A stretch of 64,000 bases of DNA from Reticulascus tulasneorum (taxonomy: Eukaryota > Ascomycota > Sordariomycetes > Glomerellales > Reticulascaceae). Of the stretch, positions 23,929 through 34,435 are shown one piece after another. Below the pieces are notes generated by a model. The model ran no database searches. It had not been told where the DNA came from and was given only the letters and a program-made list of their open reading frames with translations. The first letter of the stretch is position 1; every line of letters begins with the position of its first letter. The position numbers and the translations under genes were made by a program. The DNA lies in the NCBI GenBank assembly GCA_001557505.1, contig LSAX01000001.1, positions 4,712,001-4,776,000 on the forward strand, written 5' to 3'.

Positions 23929-25490
23929 TTAGACGTAGTACACACTAGCTTGAGGATCTTCCACATTCTGAGCTCTTGTCCCAAATGTCAGGTGTTCGAC
24001 CCCGTGCCCGTCGCCAAACAACACATACCACTCCCGAGGCATCTTCACCACGCCCCAGCGCACTTTGGACCTACTGATTTGCAGCAGAGCTTGCGCATGT
24101 GACATGCCGCTATATGCCGAAGACCGGGAAGCCACTGGGTCTGTCGAGCTAGCTTCCGCTGCATTCCGTTCCGCCCCAACTTCCGTTGTTTGTTCAGCAC
24201 TCCATGCCGAGTCGGACATCAAAGGCTGCATCTCAACGCTGTCATCGAGGTTCAATGTTCGCTCCTTGATATTCAAAGTTGATGCGTGGCACGAGCTTGA
24301 AATAACAATGCTGCTCGCGCTACAGATAACCATACTTCCTTTTAGCCGCATGCAGAATACGACGGGAAGAATAGCGACAGCGATTGCGAGGATAAAGACG
24401 ACCTGAGTCGCGATGCTAGAGTAACCAAGGGTCACATATGCTCCGTCCGAGATGCCCGGCAAGTTGAACCTGACGCCTCCAGTCAGGTAGTCTATCATGT
24501 TATCAGCAAAGGGGCAATGCGCGTTGTTGGGAGCGCAACAGTTGTCAATGACAAGACAAACATACCTCCTTCAATGATAGATACATAGATTGCATTTGAC
24601 ACCAGCCAATACAAAAGTATCGAAAAAGCCATCAGCGGAATGCCGTACTTATACGGCAGCTGAAGGCGGAATGTCGAGATCTGTCCCTCTATTGGGTGGC
24701 TGACCCTCAAGGGCTTGTAGGAGATGGAATACGAATTCAACTCCATTTCGGCGCACCCCCTCGTAATCAGCACGTTATATGCGGAGTAGCACAGAGAAAG
24801 AACTACCTGTGGTGTGTTGGCTAGGATGACTTTGCCGATGAAGGATACGTTGGCGAGCACCTTCGTGCCTGTTATTGCGTTGTTTTGGTCATGGCCAAAC
24901 GCGCCGGTGCTAGCACAGATTAACTTTGCCAGTAGTCAAGTTCAACGCAAAGCATATAACGTAGTTGTTCGACTCACTCTGAACTGACAGGGGTATCTTG
25001 GGTTGCGATAATCAGCAGTACCGCTGCTGCAATGAGAACGGCAAGAATCAGGGCATATGTTCGGATCCACACTGCACGGGGTATCCCTGCCGCAATACGA
25101 ACCCGGTTACGTTGATATTGCCTTTGACCTACAGATGCATCTTTCGGTTCGCCGCGGATATTGTTGAGATCGAGGGGCAAGTCAATGGTGGCCTTACCCT
25201 CAGTTGTGCGATCGGCATTGGTGATGAAAGAGGCCATGGCGTCACCCGTCGTAACGAGCGGATCGCCTCGCAGGATCGTACATGTGAGTAGGGACAATAC
25301 TGTTTTGATTATGACACAGAGCGTAACGATCAAGAGAAGCAGGGAAACGAGTATTCCCTGATGGTCAATATCTCGTCTTTGCCCGCATCCGACATCAGAT
25401 AAGTAGCAATAAACATACTATCAAGATGTAAAAACAGACTATGAAGAGCCCGTTGGATATTCGCGATACCCTGTCATCCCTCTATGCGCT
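23929..25490 (-). CDS. C-terminal part of a DUF6536-type membrane protein (5' end missing)
   Basis: Exons 25490(approx)-25419, 25357-24978, 24909-24566 and 24491-23929 join in frame with good GT/AG sites. Membrane-like segments include GLFIVCFYILIGILVSLLLL, YALILAVLIAAAVLLII, YGIPLMAFSILLYWLVSNAI and VVFILAIAVAILPVVF. The phrases DPLVTTGDAMASFI, ANTPQVVLSLCYSAYN, FRLQLPYKYGIPLM and VRWGVVKMP match the C-terminal half of large fungal DUF6536-containing proteins. Those proteins carry an N-terminal DUF6536 domain, for which I find no counterpart between 25490 and 26540. A stop codon lies in frame just upstream of the first exon given. The gene is therefore probably 5'-truncated or rearranged, although its splice sites and C-terminus are preserved. 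Function of the family is unknown. Confidence 0.6.
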
Positions 25491-26545
25491 GTCCCTGCAA
25501 CGGTAAGGGCGACAAAATGATTGGCATACAGTATGGAGTTCAGTGTACCGCGCGACTCCGAGCAACTCTGAATCCCTAAAGCCCGAGAAATGTAAATTGG
25601 AGTGTGCCGGTAATCAGAACGAAGGATGCGGACGCTCATGCGTCATGGATGTAGCTTTTGTCCTTCGGTTGTGTCTTTGTTCACTTGCCCGGTGGCTAAG
25701 CCTTCGAAATCTTTATGGTGAACCATTTGACACATATTCTATCAGTTGACTTTAGCAAAAGCCGTTCCTGTCTTTGTGATTGGTTTTCTGATGGCTCAAC
25801 GATAAAATGAGCATCTTTCCTACAATATGCCGTGGCTAATGAAGGGCGCCTATCGAGTTCGATAAAGTGCTGAGCTTCTTCGTACCAAACTGATAAAGAA
25901 TCGTAGAGCACTGGCATAGGTGCTAGCTGCGCAGCCAGAGCGATGCTGACCGCAAACAGTCACGCTTCGGGACTACTAACATCTCACAGATTTTTACCCG
26001 TCGAGAGGTTGCATTTGGTTGAAGGTGTTTACGTTTGAGAGAAGTAAATACACATGTCAAAAGAATATATGCGGGCTTGTATGCCAAAGATCTTACGTCT
26101 CGTCCCACCACTGACTACCATTGAACTATTGACTCCGCCTGTGTAGCACTACCGTCGCTCGAGTAACTTTGCCTGGTTCAATGACCTTGGCCTTCAATAT
26201 ATTAGGCTCGTGTGAATGGAGGGCTTGCTCACGTGGATGAAACTTCCCCGCAAAATCTTATTTCGGCACTTCTTGCAGTGCCGTTGCTTCCTCGGAGAAT
26301 ACCCGCATGGAGACTCATAGGCTGGACGATCATCAATATATACACGACATACAAATAAAGGTCACATCTTGGCCAACGCACCGCATAATCATGTCTTGGC
26401 ATTGTGTTTTCAGTACAAATTGGGACCTCATCAAGCGTTGAGGTAAATCCTAGAAAAAAGATATAAGAGGACTTCAAGTCGAGACCCTCCTCGCTTGATT
26501 GCGGAATCTTGACCAGTACTCCAATCAGAGCCCTAAATAATCATA
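25491..26545. other. intergenic, expected site of missing DUF6536 N-terminus
   Basis: About 1 kb holding short minus-strand frames without recognisable domains and the promoter of the AA9 gene at its right end (a weak TATAAGAG near 26462). No N-terminal DUF6536 exon was found. Confidence 0.5.
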
Positions 26546-27333
26546 ATGTGGCTTTTCACAAGTCTGTTGCTTGCCACAGCAACAGTCCAGGCTCACTGTA
26601 CGTCGGCTACTCATTCCCCAGGTTGATTTGTCTAACCTCACAGACACATTCCCAAGACTTGTCATCAATGGCAAACCTGAGGAGCAGGATTGGTCTGTAA
26701 CGCGCATGACGAAGAACGCCCAGAGTAAGCAGGGCATCGAAAACCCGACCAGTGCAGATATCCGCTGCTACCAGTCTCGCAACGCACCCAACATCGCAAC
26801 TGTTCCTGCTGGCGCAACGGTGCATTATATCTCCACACAGCAAGTAAATCATCCAGGCCCCTCGCAATACTATCTCGCAAAGGTTCCTGCTGGCAAGACG
26901 GCAGCGACCTGGGATGGTTCGGGAGCTGTGTGGTTTAAGATCCACACGGGGACACCAACAATAGACAAGAACAAACAGCTCACATGGCCTGGCCAGAGTA
27001 AGACTCGCTCTAACCTTTTGAGATGGTGAACTCACAACCGGGCTAGACGAGTACAAGACTCCAAATGCGACAATCCCAAAGAGCACTCCAGATGGCGAGT
27101 ATCTCCTTCGGATCGAACACATCGCTCTGCACATGGCGATGCAAGCAAACAAGGCCCAGTTCTACATTTCGTGCTCGCAGATCAATATAACGGGCGGTGG
27201 CGATGGGACGCCTGGCCCTCTGGTGTCGCTGCCGGGAGCGTACAAGTCCAACGACCCGGGGATTCTGGTAAACTTGAACAGTATTGGCCCCGGCACATAC
27301 ACTCCTCCAGGTCCTAGCGCTTGGGTTGGTTGA
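26546..27333 (+). CDS. AA9 lytic polysaccharide monooxygenase
   Basis: Three exons, 26546-26597, 26644-26997 and 27047-27333, encode 230 aa. The signal peptide [16 protein letters not shown] is followed by His-Tyr-Thr-Phe, so the mature N-terminus is the copper-brace His1; the first intron splits the Tyr codon. The second copper His is in [17 protein letters not shown] and the axial-Tyr motif is in [19 protein letters not shown]. There is no carbohydrate-binding module; the chain ends soon after [14 protein letters not shown]. The introns are 46 and 49 nt. AA9 enzymes are secreted, copper-dependent and oxidatively cleave cellulose or other beta-glucans using peroxide or O2 with a reductant. 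All key residues appear present, so an active enzyme is likely. Confidence 0.94.
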
Positions 27334-28532
27334 GCGAAGCCATTGCATGCCGTACGGCGCCATTGGCCAGGTTGTATCTTTGCGCAGGAGTATCGCCGTG
27401 GGATAACTATTAGACTTGATCTGTTGGAACGTGATCGCCAACCTACAAGGATACAAGGTGGCCCATGATTCTACTACATCAGCACTGGTCGTACTAAACA
27501 ACAAGTTCACGCTTAGCGATTCAACTTGATCACCTCACTTGGTCGTGAGCTTCTTATCATGTTTAGCATATGAACATTACTGTTAGACTGCCTACTTTAC
27601 CTGGAAATCTATGGACAAAAAATCTGTTCATTTGGCTGGTTATATTGCTGTGATGCGCACATGTCAAGATTGTCTACATTTGAGGCGCCTAGTCGTGTGG
27701 TGGTGCAGGAACAATGCTGTGAGAGGCATAGCAATCTCCTGGAATATGAGCATAAACCCCGATCAACCTTGCATTTCTCGGTGTGGCACCATTCGTTGTG
27801 TGTATTATTGAGATTTGCGATATCATTTGCCTGGCAAGACAGTGTCTTCCGGGAAGTTGCATTCCCTTACACCAAGGGCATGCCACTACGCGGCCAAAGG
27901 CGCTCGAGTCTTACTCAGAAGAAGCAATAACTTAACTACAATAACTCCAAGTTGGCCAATAAGCACCACGAGGCGACGCCGGATTTTGAGGGGAAAAAGA
28001 AATGCCAAGTTGGTGTTTACGTGTCTTCCCAGGACGGTGCCCCACGTGCGATCCCACCACAAAGGGATTCGTCTCGATTTTGCCGATCTCCGGAGCATAG
28101 CCACATTCAAGGTCCGCCTTTAGCCTCTTCCATGATCCGTCCCCGCATCCCGCTTTGAAGATCAAGGGTGCGCAATTGGTGTGAAACTGACGGAAGTTCT
28201 TTGGTTTCCCGAATTGGTTACATTGGGGATAAGATGGCCGGCGATCAGTGGTCAATTGAGTGTTCGGATCCCCACACTAGCTTCGAAATCAAGCAACATG
28301 GATGACGTTCTGCCAGTCCATGGGACGGGAGGGAGTTGCTCGAATTGGCAGCTTTGTAACCATTCATCAGCGATCAATTGAGCAATAAATACCCGGATGA
28401 ACTTCTAAAAGTCACGATCCCCCACCCGCCGCGTGCAGAACACGCTTCCATCTGCACAAGCCCCGTGCCGACTCGACGCGATCCACCTCCCTACTGCCAC
28501 AGGTCACCAAAATCATCATCATCATCATCATC
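27334..28532. other. intergenic
   Basis: About 1.2 kb between the AA9 and dienelactone hydrolase genes. It ends in a short ATC microsatellite (28512-28533) that runs directly into the next start codon. Nothing else is supported. Confidence 0.5.
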
Positions 28533-29517
28533 ATGGTACTTGCATATACATTGGCACTGGCGCTTGCCAGCACGATCCCCATCATCGCGGCTGCGAAATG
28601 CCCGGTTGCGGACGTGTCCGCCGTTGCGCACACGGGCACACCGGTGGGTGTAGAGCAGGTCCATGGAGGCGGTAAGGCAAGCCCCATGCGCGCTTTGTTG
28701 TATTTAAAACTGATGCAGTTCGCAGTGAACCTGTATATCTCAAAGCCGGAGGGATGGGGAAGTAGCTGCGGAGGAGATAAGTCTACCAAAGCGGTGCTCT
28801 ACTTAACGGACGTGTTTGGGATTCAACTGGCGCAGAACAAACTGTTCGTTTTATCCCACCTGCGACAAACTCTGTAGATGCTAACCGTTTCTCAGTCTTG
28901 CCGACAGCTTTGCTCGAGCCGGGTATCTAACTGTCGCTCCTGACCTGTTCAACGGCACCCCGGCACCAAGCGACATCAACACGCCTGGTACTCCGACGTT
29001 CAATACGACTGAGTTCCTGGCACAGCATGGCCCCAGTGTGACCGACCCCATTATCGCGACGGCTATCAGCTACTTACGGGAGGAGCTTGGCATTGAGAAG
29101 ATTGGCGCCACCGGGTACTGCTTTGGAGGAAGATATTCATTCCGCGTCCTCGCGGCGGGTAAGGGGGTTGACGTCGGCTTTGCCGCCCACCCAAGTCTCC
29201 TCGAGAATGGTGAAATCTCAGCCATCACAGGGCCAGCCAGCGTAGCTGCTGCAGGTATGTTTCTTTTGGTTATTTGCCCATCGTATGGGCTCGAGGTTTC
29301 TGACAATGTGCTAGAAACCGACGGCCTAATGTCCCCTGCCAGAAGGGCGGAGATCGCGACTCTATTGGGGGCGACGGGGCAGCCCTACTCGCTCGCTCTA
29401 TATGGGGGTACTTCACACGGCTTTGGAGTTCGTGCCAACGTGTCTGACCCGAAGCAAAAGTTTGGGAAAGAAGAGGCCTTCTTCCAAGCTGTTCGATTCT
29501 TTGACACCTGGACATGA
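28533..29517 (+). CDS. dienelactone hydrolase family protein with signal peptide
   Basis: Four exons, 28533-28671, 28726-28843, 28896-29254 and 29315-29517, encode 272 aa. The N-terminus (MVLAYTLALALASTIPIIAAA) looks like a signal peptide. The alpha/beta-hydrolase core has VLYLTDVFGIQ, ARAGYLTVAPDLFNG, the nucleophile elbow GYCFGG with Cys in place of Ser, the acid region AAETDGLMSP and the catalytic His in GTSHGFGVR. This Cys-Asp-His triad is that of dienelactone (carboxymethylenebutenolidase-like) hydrolases. Bacterial enzymes open dienelactones in aromatic breakdown; fungal homologues are broader and mostly uncharacterised. The acceptor of the first intron was chosen (28725, not 28719) because only it gives VNLYISKP in frame. 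The likely role is hydrolysis of a lactone or ester outside the cell. Confidence 0.85.
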
Positions 29518-32010
29518 GTGATTGGAAGGCGGTGTTGTTAGCAGCCCAGCTGACACCACCTGCTGGCCAGCCAGTCTGCTCTTCGAGCCAACTGGGATGT
29601 TGCATGTAGATTCATCTGTACCAAGTACGGACTACGCCCGTAGTAATTACCACTTCATCATCCCATATTTAGGTCCCGGACCGACTGAGCCAGTCCTTGT
29701 GCGGCATATGCCGTGAGACATGAACAGTGTACTCCGGATCAAGATTTGACAAATTGCATCCATGCCACAAAGGGAGGCAGACGTGCATGAGTGGCCGTGA
29801 TGCCCGGAGGCGTATGTTCGGTGGTGACTTGATGATCATGCGCCATTCCCAGACCATGCATTCGCAAATCGCGGCCTTGCAAGGAGTTTTACAGTATCTC
29901 CATCATGTACGCTCGTCGCTTCTATCACAGCCTAATGCATGTTGCAACCATCTCCGAATGTCTCAGACAGGTCAGCCTTCAACACCTTGGACGGCAAGCA
30001 GGGCAATGGCAGGCGATGCGGTAGTCCGTGCTAAATATCGCGTGATACACCCATGGGAGGAGGGAAACCGAGAGCTTAGGTGCGTCAACTTGTTGCCTGG
30101 GTGGTTCTACTTGTAAGGATTGAAACCTTATTCATGGCGGAATTGCGTCCCGAGTGAAAATCCAAGGACATCCCGGCATTGCCTCCATGTCGTTTACGAG
30201 GTGCTGGGGGGGGGGGGACTTGCCAGTCTCTGGCCGTGGCTGATCTAGTCCTCGTACTTGGGACCACGACAACTGGCTAGCAAACAAGGGAAAGGAAGTG
30301 GTTCCGTGCAACGACGGTACTCGGGTTGTATGCCCAGCTAGTGACAAAAAATATGCATGGGTAGTCTGTCCTGACAAGCGGGTAATGGCGGGTAGGGGGA
30401 GATTCCTCGAGGTGTAAATTTGGCACTGATTGTCCCGTCACTTTCAAATGTAGCTAGGCCCCCTAGGCACCTAGGTATTAAAGTGGTAGATTTGAAGTGA
30501 GTAATATGTGGCAAAGGTCTGGGGTCTGCTTAGGGAACTTTGGTGTCCTTCACGCGCTTGCCGACCAAAACTTGCCCCAAAACACCAAAATGACTGCCAC
30601 CTTTTCCGTCACCCAATTGCTAAGAAAGGCGCTTGTAGGTAGTGAGAACTCAATCCCAGTTCCCCAGACGCAAACGTCAGCTTCGACGCTTGGGCCATGC
30701 CATAATCATCTGCTGGACGACTTTGGCGATGCACCACACCCACATCTAATTCGTTGGCGCCAAAGGTTCCTGGGAAACCTGGCAAAAACTGGAGGGGTGG
30801 CGTGCCCAGCTGCCCGAGCCCATGGTTCGGGGGCAGTGGGCTGCGTCTCCGGGGAAGCCAGGGTCACCTTTTCCGGCGCAGATTTTCCCACACGCGCAAG
30901 TGAATATTTCGTCCGTGCGGGTGCTAGTCGAAGCCGACGCTCTGGTCGGGGAAGCCCCGCGGCCCTATCAAGTGAACCGAAGTGAATCATGCATGCCACA
31001 GATTGCCATGAGGACTTTGCGTGGCGTCGTCGTTGCTGACTACGCCCCGGGAGAGTCATACATAGCCATGGTGGCAGGCAGAGCAGGATGAGCGAACTGA
31101 GTCCCTCCGGTTGTAGCAAATGAGCAGTTTGTGGCACTCAAATAACAAGGTGTGGCCCTGGATGCAGCATGTAATTGATGAGTTACATACACACTTGCGA
31201 ATGGGTTGGGTAGCAAACACACACTAGGGTAGGATTGAGGTCGAGGCCCCTGCAGACGGGAACTCTGTCCCTGCCTAGCCGTCTTACCCGCCAACAGCCT
31301 AACCCATCGAGCTATTAGTTTTATGTCTTACCATTGCTCGCGTATGGCTGCGAGTTAGTCCAGTTGCAGCAACAAGGGAGGGGGGACCTGGCAACCTGGT
31401 CCAAGAACTGGCACACTGACCACTCCAACGCAGTCATCAACACGGTTTTAGCCCCAAATCTGGGGTGCACATCGCACCTCATCTGCCCGACCAAGGGGGT
31501 TGCCCTGGCTCTGGAGGCCATTTGCAGGGGAGGGAAACATTGCCTGCCGGGGACTGCGACAGAGAATTTCGCTGGATTGGATGCGCAATGGTGACACTCT
31601 TTCGTCGCGCCGTCGTTTCCCGCACCTCGTGTTTGCCCGTCAATCGGTGTAATTAAAGTCCTCATATAACCACGAGTTTCCTTCACCGGCGCCTCCCAAA
31701 AAATGTGCAAACCTCTAATAAACCCCCCTAGTTGAAAACTAGGCTTTTGCCGTCTTCTTCGTTGCCCTCTGCCCTCCACATCCCAAGCCTAAGCTTGCGC
31801 CACGGCTTTCCCAGCTCGGGTCAACAAGAAGCTGAGGGGATGTGCTGGAACAGATAAACAGAATGGCCTTCCACCCCGCCTCGATTCCGACTTGTCATTT
31901 TCAACTCCTGTCGCTGTAAAAGAATGGGAGCAGCAGTCGTTCGATCTAGGACCCACTCCTTTCTCACTCCTTAGTACCAATACCCCGGACTTTATTTTCG
32001 TTTCTTGAAG
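29518..32010. other. long gene-free region
   Basis: About 2.5 kb with no supportable gene. It contains a run of 12 G at 30206-30217, CCTAGG-rich bases near 30460 and the tRNA-like stretch listed separately. The promoter of the 7-TM gene should lie at its right end. Confidence 0.5.
31200..31320 (-). repeat. tRNA-like / possible SINE-type stretch
   Basis: On the minus strand, TAGCTCGATGGG (31314-31303) resembles the tRNA A box. GGCCTCGACCTC (31248-31237), about 55 nt downstream, is a degenerate B box. The spacing is longer than in most tRNAs and I cannot fold a full cloverleaf, so a decayed tRNA-derived element is the most I would propose. Confidence 0.25.
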
Positions 32011-33367
32011 ATGTTGAGCAACGTCACCCAACCCAGCCTCGACGCCGCCACGGCGGCCGAGTCGCAGCAGACCGCCGTCATCGTGGCCTCTGTTGTTTCG
32101 TGGGCCATTGCGGCTCTATTTGTCGGCCTGCGTTCCTATACTCGAGGGAGCATGCTTCGAATGTTCGGCCCAGAAGATTGGTGTCTGGTGATATCAGTGG
32201 TATGTCACGTACCTGTCTAGTTCATCGACTCCCTGGTGGAGCCATGTCCGTGCTCGCTGACACGAACGCGCGCTCTACAGCTTTTCTCCATGGCAAACTC
32301 GATATGCATGATAATTCGTTAGTTGAACCCCGTGGTTACTCGTCTGCTCTGCGTTCTCAAGTCTAATATCCTGTCAGAAGCTGTTAACGGCCTCGGAAAG
32401 CATATGTCCATCTTGCCTTTGGACTCGATTATGAATTTTGGCAGGGTTCGTCCATCCTCTCTCGTCCTCCGAGGCTCGCGGGACGATATGCTCACCTTTA
32501 ATTACAGGCAGGATGGCTCGCAATTCTTTGGTATATTCTCAGTCTGGGGTTCACCAAGTGCGGTATACTGTTGCTCTACATCCGTATCCTAACCTACGAT
32601 TCCGCCAAGCTCATCAGCAAGATCATGCTCGGCGCAGTCATCATCTCGCATCTCTACATGATGTGCGTGATTCTCACGGCGTGCATCCCAATCGAGAAGT
32701 TCTGGAATCCTTCCCTTGCGGGATACTGCCATGTGCAGAGCTACTGGTGGTCCGTAACGGGGATCAACATTGCGAGCGACTTTTTGGTATTCCTCATTCC
32801 GCTGCCTGTCATCTTCACGATGGCTATTCCGCTTAAGCAAAAGCTTGGCCTCTACTTTGTGTTTGCCGTCGGTTTCTTGTAGGTCGTCCCGCTGATTCTG
32901 CACCCCGTGCGTGGTTGCTAAAACACTTTGGTAGCGTATGCGTCATCTCTTTTGTCCGGCTCAAGTTCCTCCTGTCCCTGTACGATTCTGTCGATACAAC
33001 CTGGGACAACGCACCCATCGGTATCTGGACCTGCATCGAAGTCAACACGGCCATTGTCTGCGCCTGCCTTGTCACCATCAAACCCCTCATCATAAAGCTC
33101 ATCCCCAGCCTTCTCCTCGATCGAAACGCGAGAGCATACCGACCTCAAGCGAGCAGCGACGATACACCCCCTCGCCAGCTGACGATTGGGTCGAAGCCAG
33201 TCAGGATCATCCCAGCACATGACCTGCACTCGGTAGAAGATGAGGAAAAAGACGCGCACACGGCCAACTCATATGGCTCTGTTACTACTACACTACACGA
33301 CGTAGAAGCCCAGCGGGATCACGATGAAGATGCCATCATGCCGCCTGCGAAAGCCCTCATCAAGTGA
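32011..33367 (+). CDS. fungal rhodopsin-type 7-TM membrane protein
   Basis: Five exons, 32011-32199, 32281-32317, 32378-32445, 32508-32878 and 32935-33367, encode 365 aa. The start is the ATG of MLSNVTQPSLD; there is no signal peptide. Hydrophobic helices include AVIVASVVSWAIAALFVGL, GWLAILWYILSLG, CGILLLYIRIL, IMLGAVIISHLYMMCVILTA, IASDFLVFLIPLPVIFTMAI and AIVCACLVTIKPLII. The motifs LRSYTRG, GPEDW, AVNGLGKHM, EKFWNP and YCHV belong to the Fung_rhodopsin (PF20684-like) integral membrane family. This is the same fold class as Pth11-like receptors but without a CFEM domain. The cytoplasmic tail is acidic and rich in S, T and H. A sensor or receptor-like role is an inference; no ligand is known. 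Confidence 0.85.
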
Positions 33368-34435
33368 GGCCGGTTGCTCAATCTACACACGAACGTCCAG
33401 ATTATCAATCTGGAATATTATACCCTGGGTCCAATGGCAGTAGCATCATGGCACACAATCAGGTGGGTGGAGTTTGGAAAGGCATTTTCAGGGATTTGGT
33501 AACACGACATGTTCGTGACGGGCGATATCAGGGTTCCGTGTCCCGGGACCGTTGATCTGTATTCTATAGCTACTTTCGGCCTTGGTTGGGTCAGGGCCCT
33601 CTTAGGCTTGGCATGTTTTTGCACAAGCTGCATCTCAATTATATTTGCTTCGGCTTGTTCGGTTTCCTCAGGATGGGATGATCCACACCTTTGCATCTTG
33701 GGTCCCACTGCCAGTTGCGCGTCAGCATTCAATGGAAATGGGCGCTGACTCGCACGATACTTCCGCGAAATGTTCTTCTCCCGGTACACGGGTCATTTGG
33801 ATTGCCGAGAATCGATCGCATTGCTTCTTCTGGGCCAAATGTCCATAGTTTTGTGGGGGAGCGGAATATGTTTTATCTCATCCCACTTGGCGTGTTGCTG
33901 TTTTTCACGGTTAAGAGTGAATGACGTCGATGATCCGAGCTAAGGCTTTAGTCGCGCCGTATCACACTGTCATGATCGCAGGGCGGATTCATAGCGGCGA
34001 ACTTAAATCCCGATGTCCGCGGTGCCGCTTGCGTAGCACCATCCTTTTGGTGGAGATAGACGCCCAAAAGTTTCGAGTCGTCATCCACTTCAGAGGATTC
34101 GGCCGCAGCCGTAAGCTCGCCAGTGTCCGCTTCGGTGTCCGCTTCGGACATTTTGAACCCGCTGCGCGAAATCCATGAAAGATTCGGGATTTTCATCCAT
34201 GCACTCCCTTTTCGCTTTTTTCTCTTGGGAGTATCATCAAAGGTTGAGCATCTGTCGAGAGTCGCTCGCTGGCTCTTTACTGGTCGCATTGCTCCATGTC
34301 CAGTCCATGTACAGCTTCGTGTTGCCCTTAAACCAACAACGCGAGTAAATAACTGTACGATTAGCTCTCTGTTCTCCATTTTGTAGGCAGTCCCGGTCAA
34401 TCGAAGTCGCATCTTCAAGAGTGCGAAAACGCAAC
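33368..34435. other. intergenic, ABC transporter promoter region
   Basis: About 1.1 kb before the ABC transporter. A minus-strand frame (33948-34493) overlaps the ABC start and shows no domain that I recognise. No other feature is supported. Confidence 0.5.

Noticed and set aside
30206..30217. Run of 12 G
   Set aside because: A simple homopolymer, which may also carry sequencing error; no function implied.
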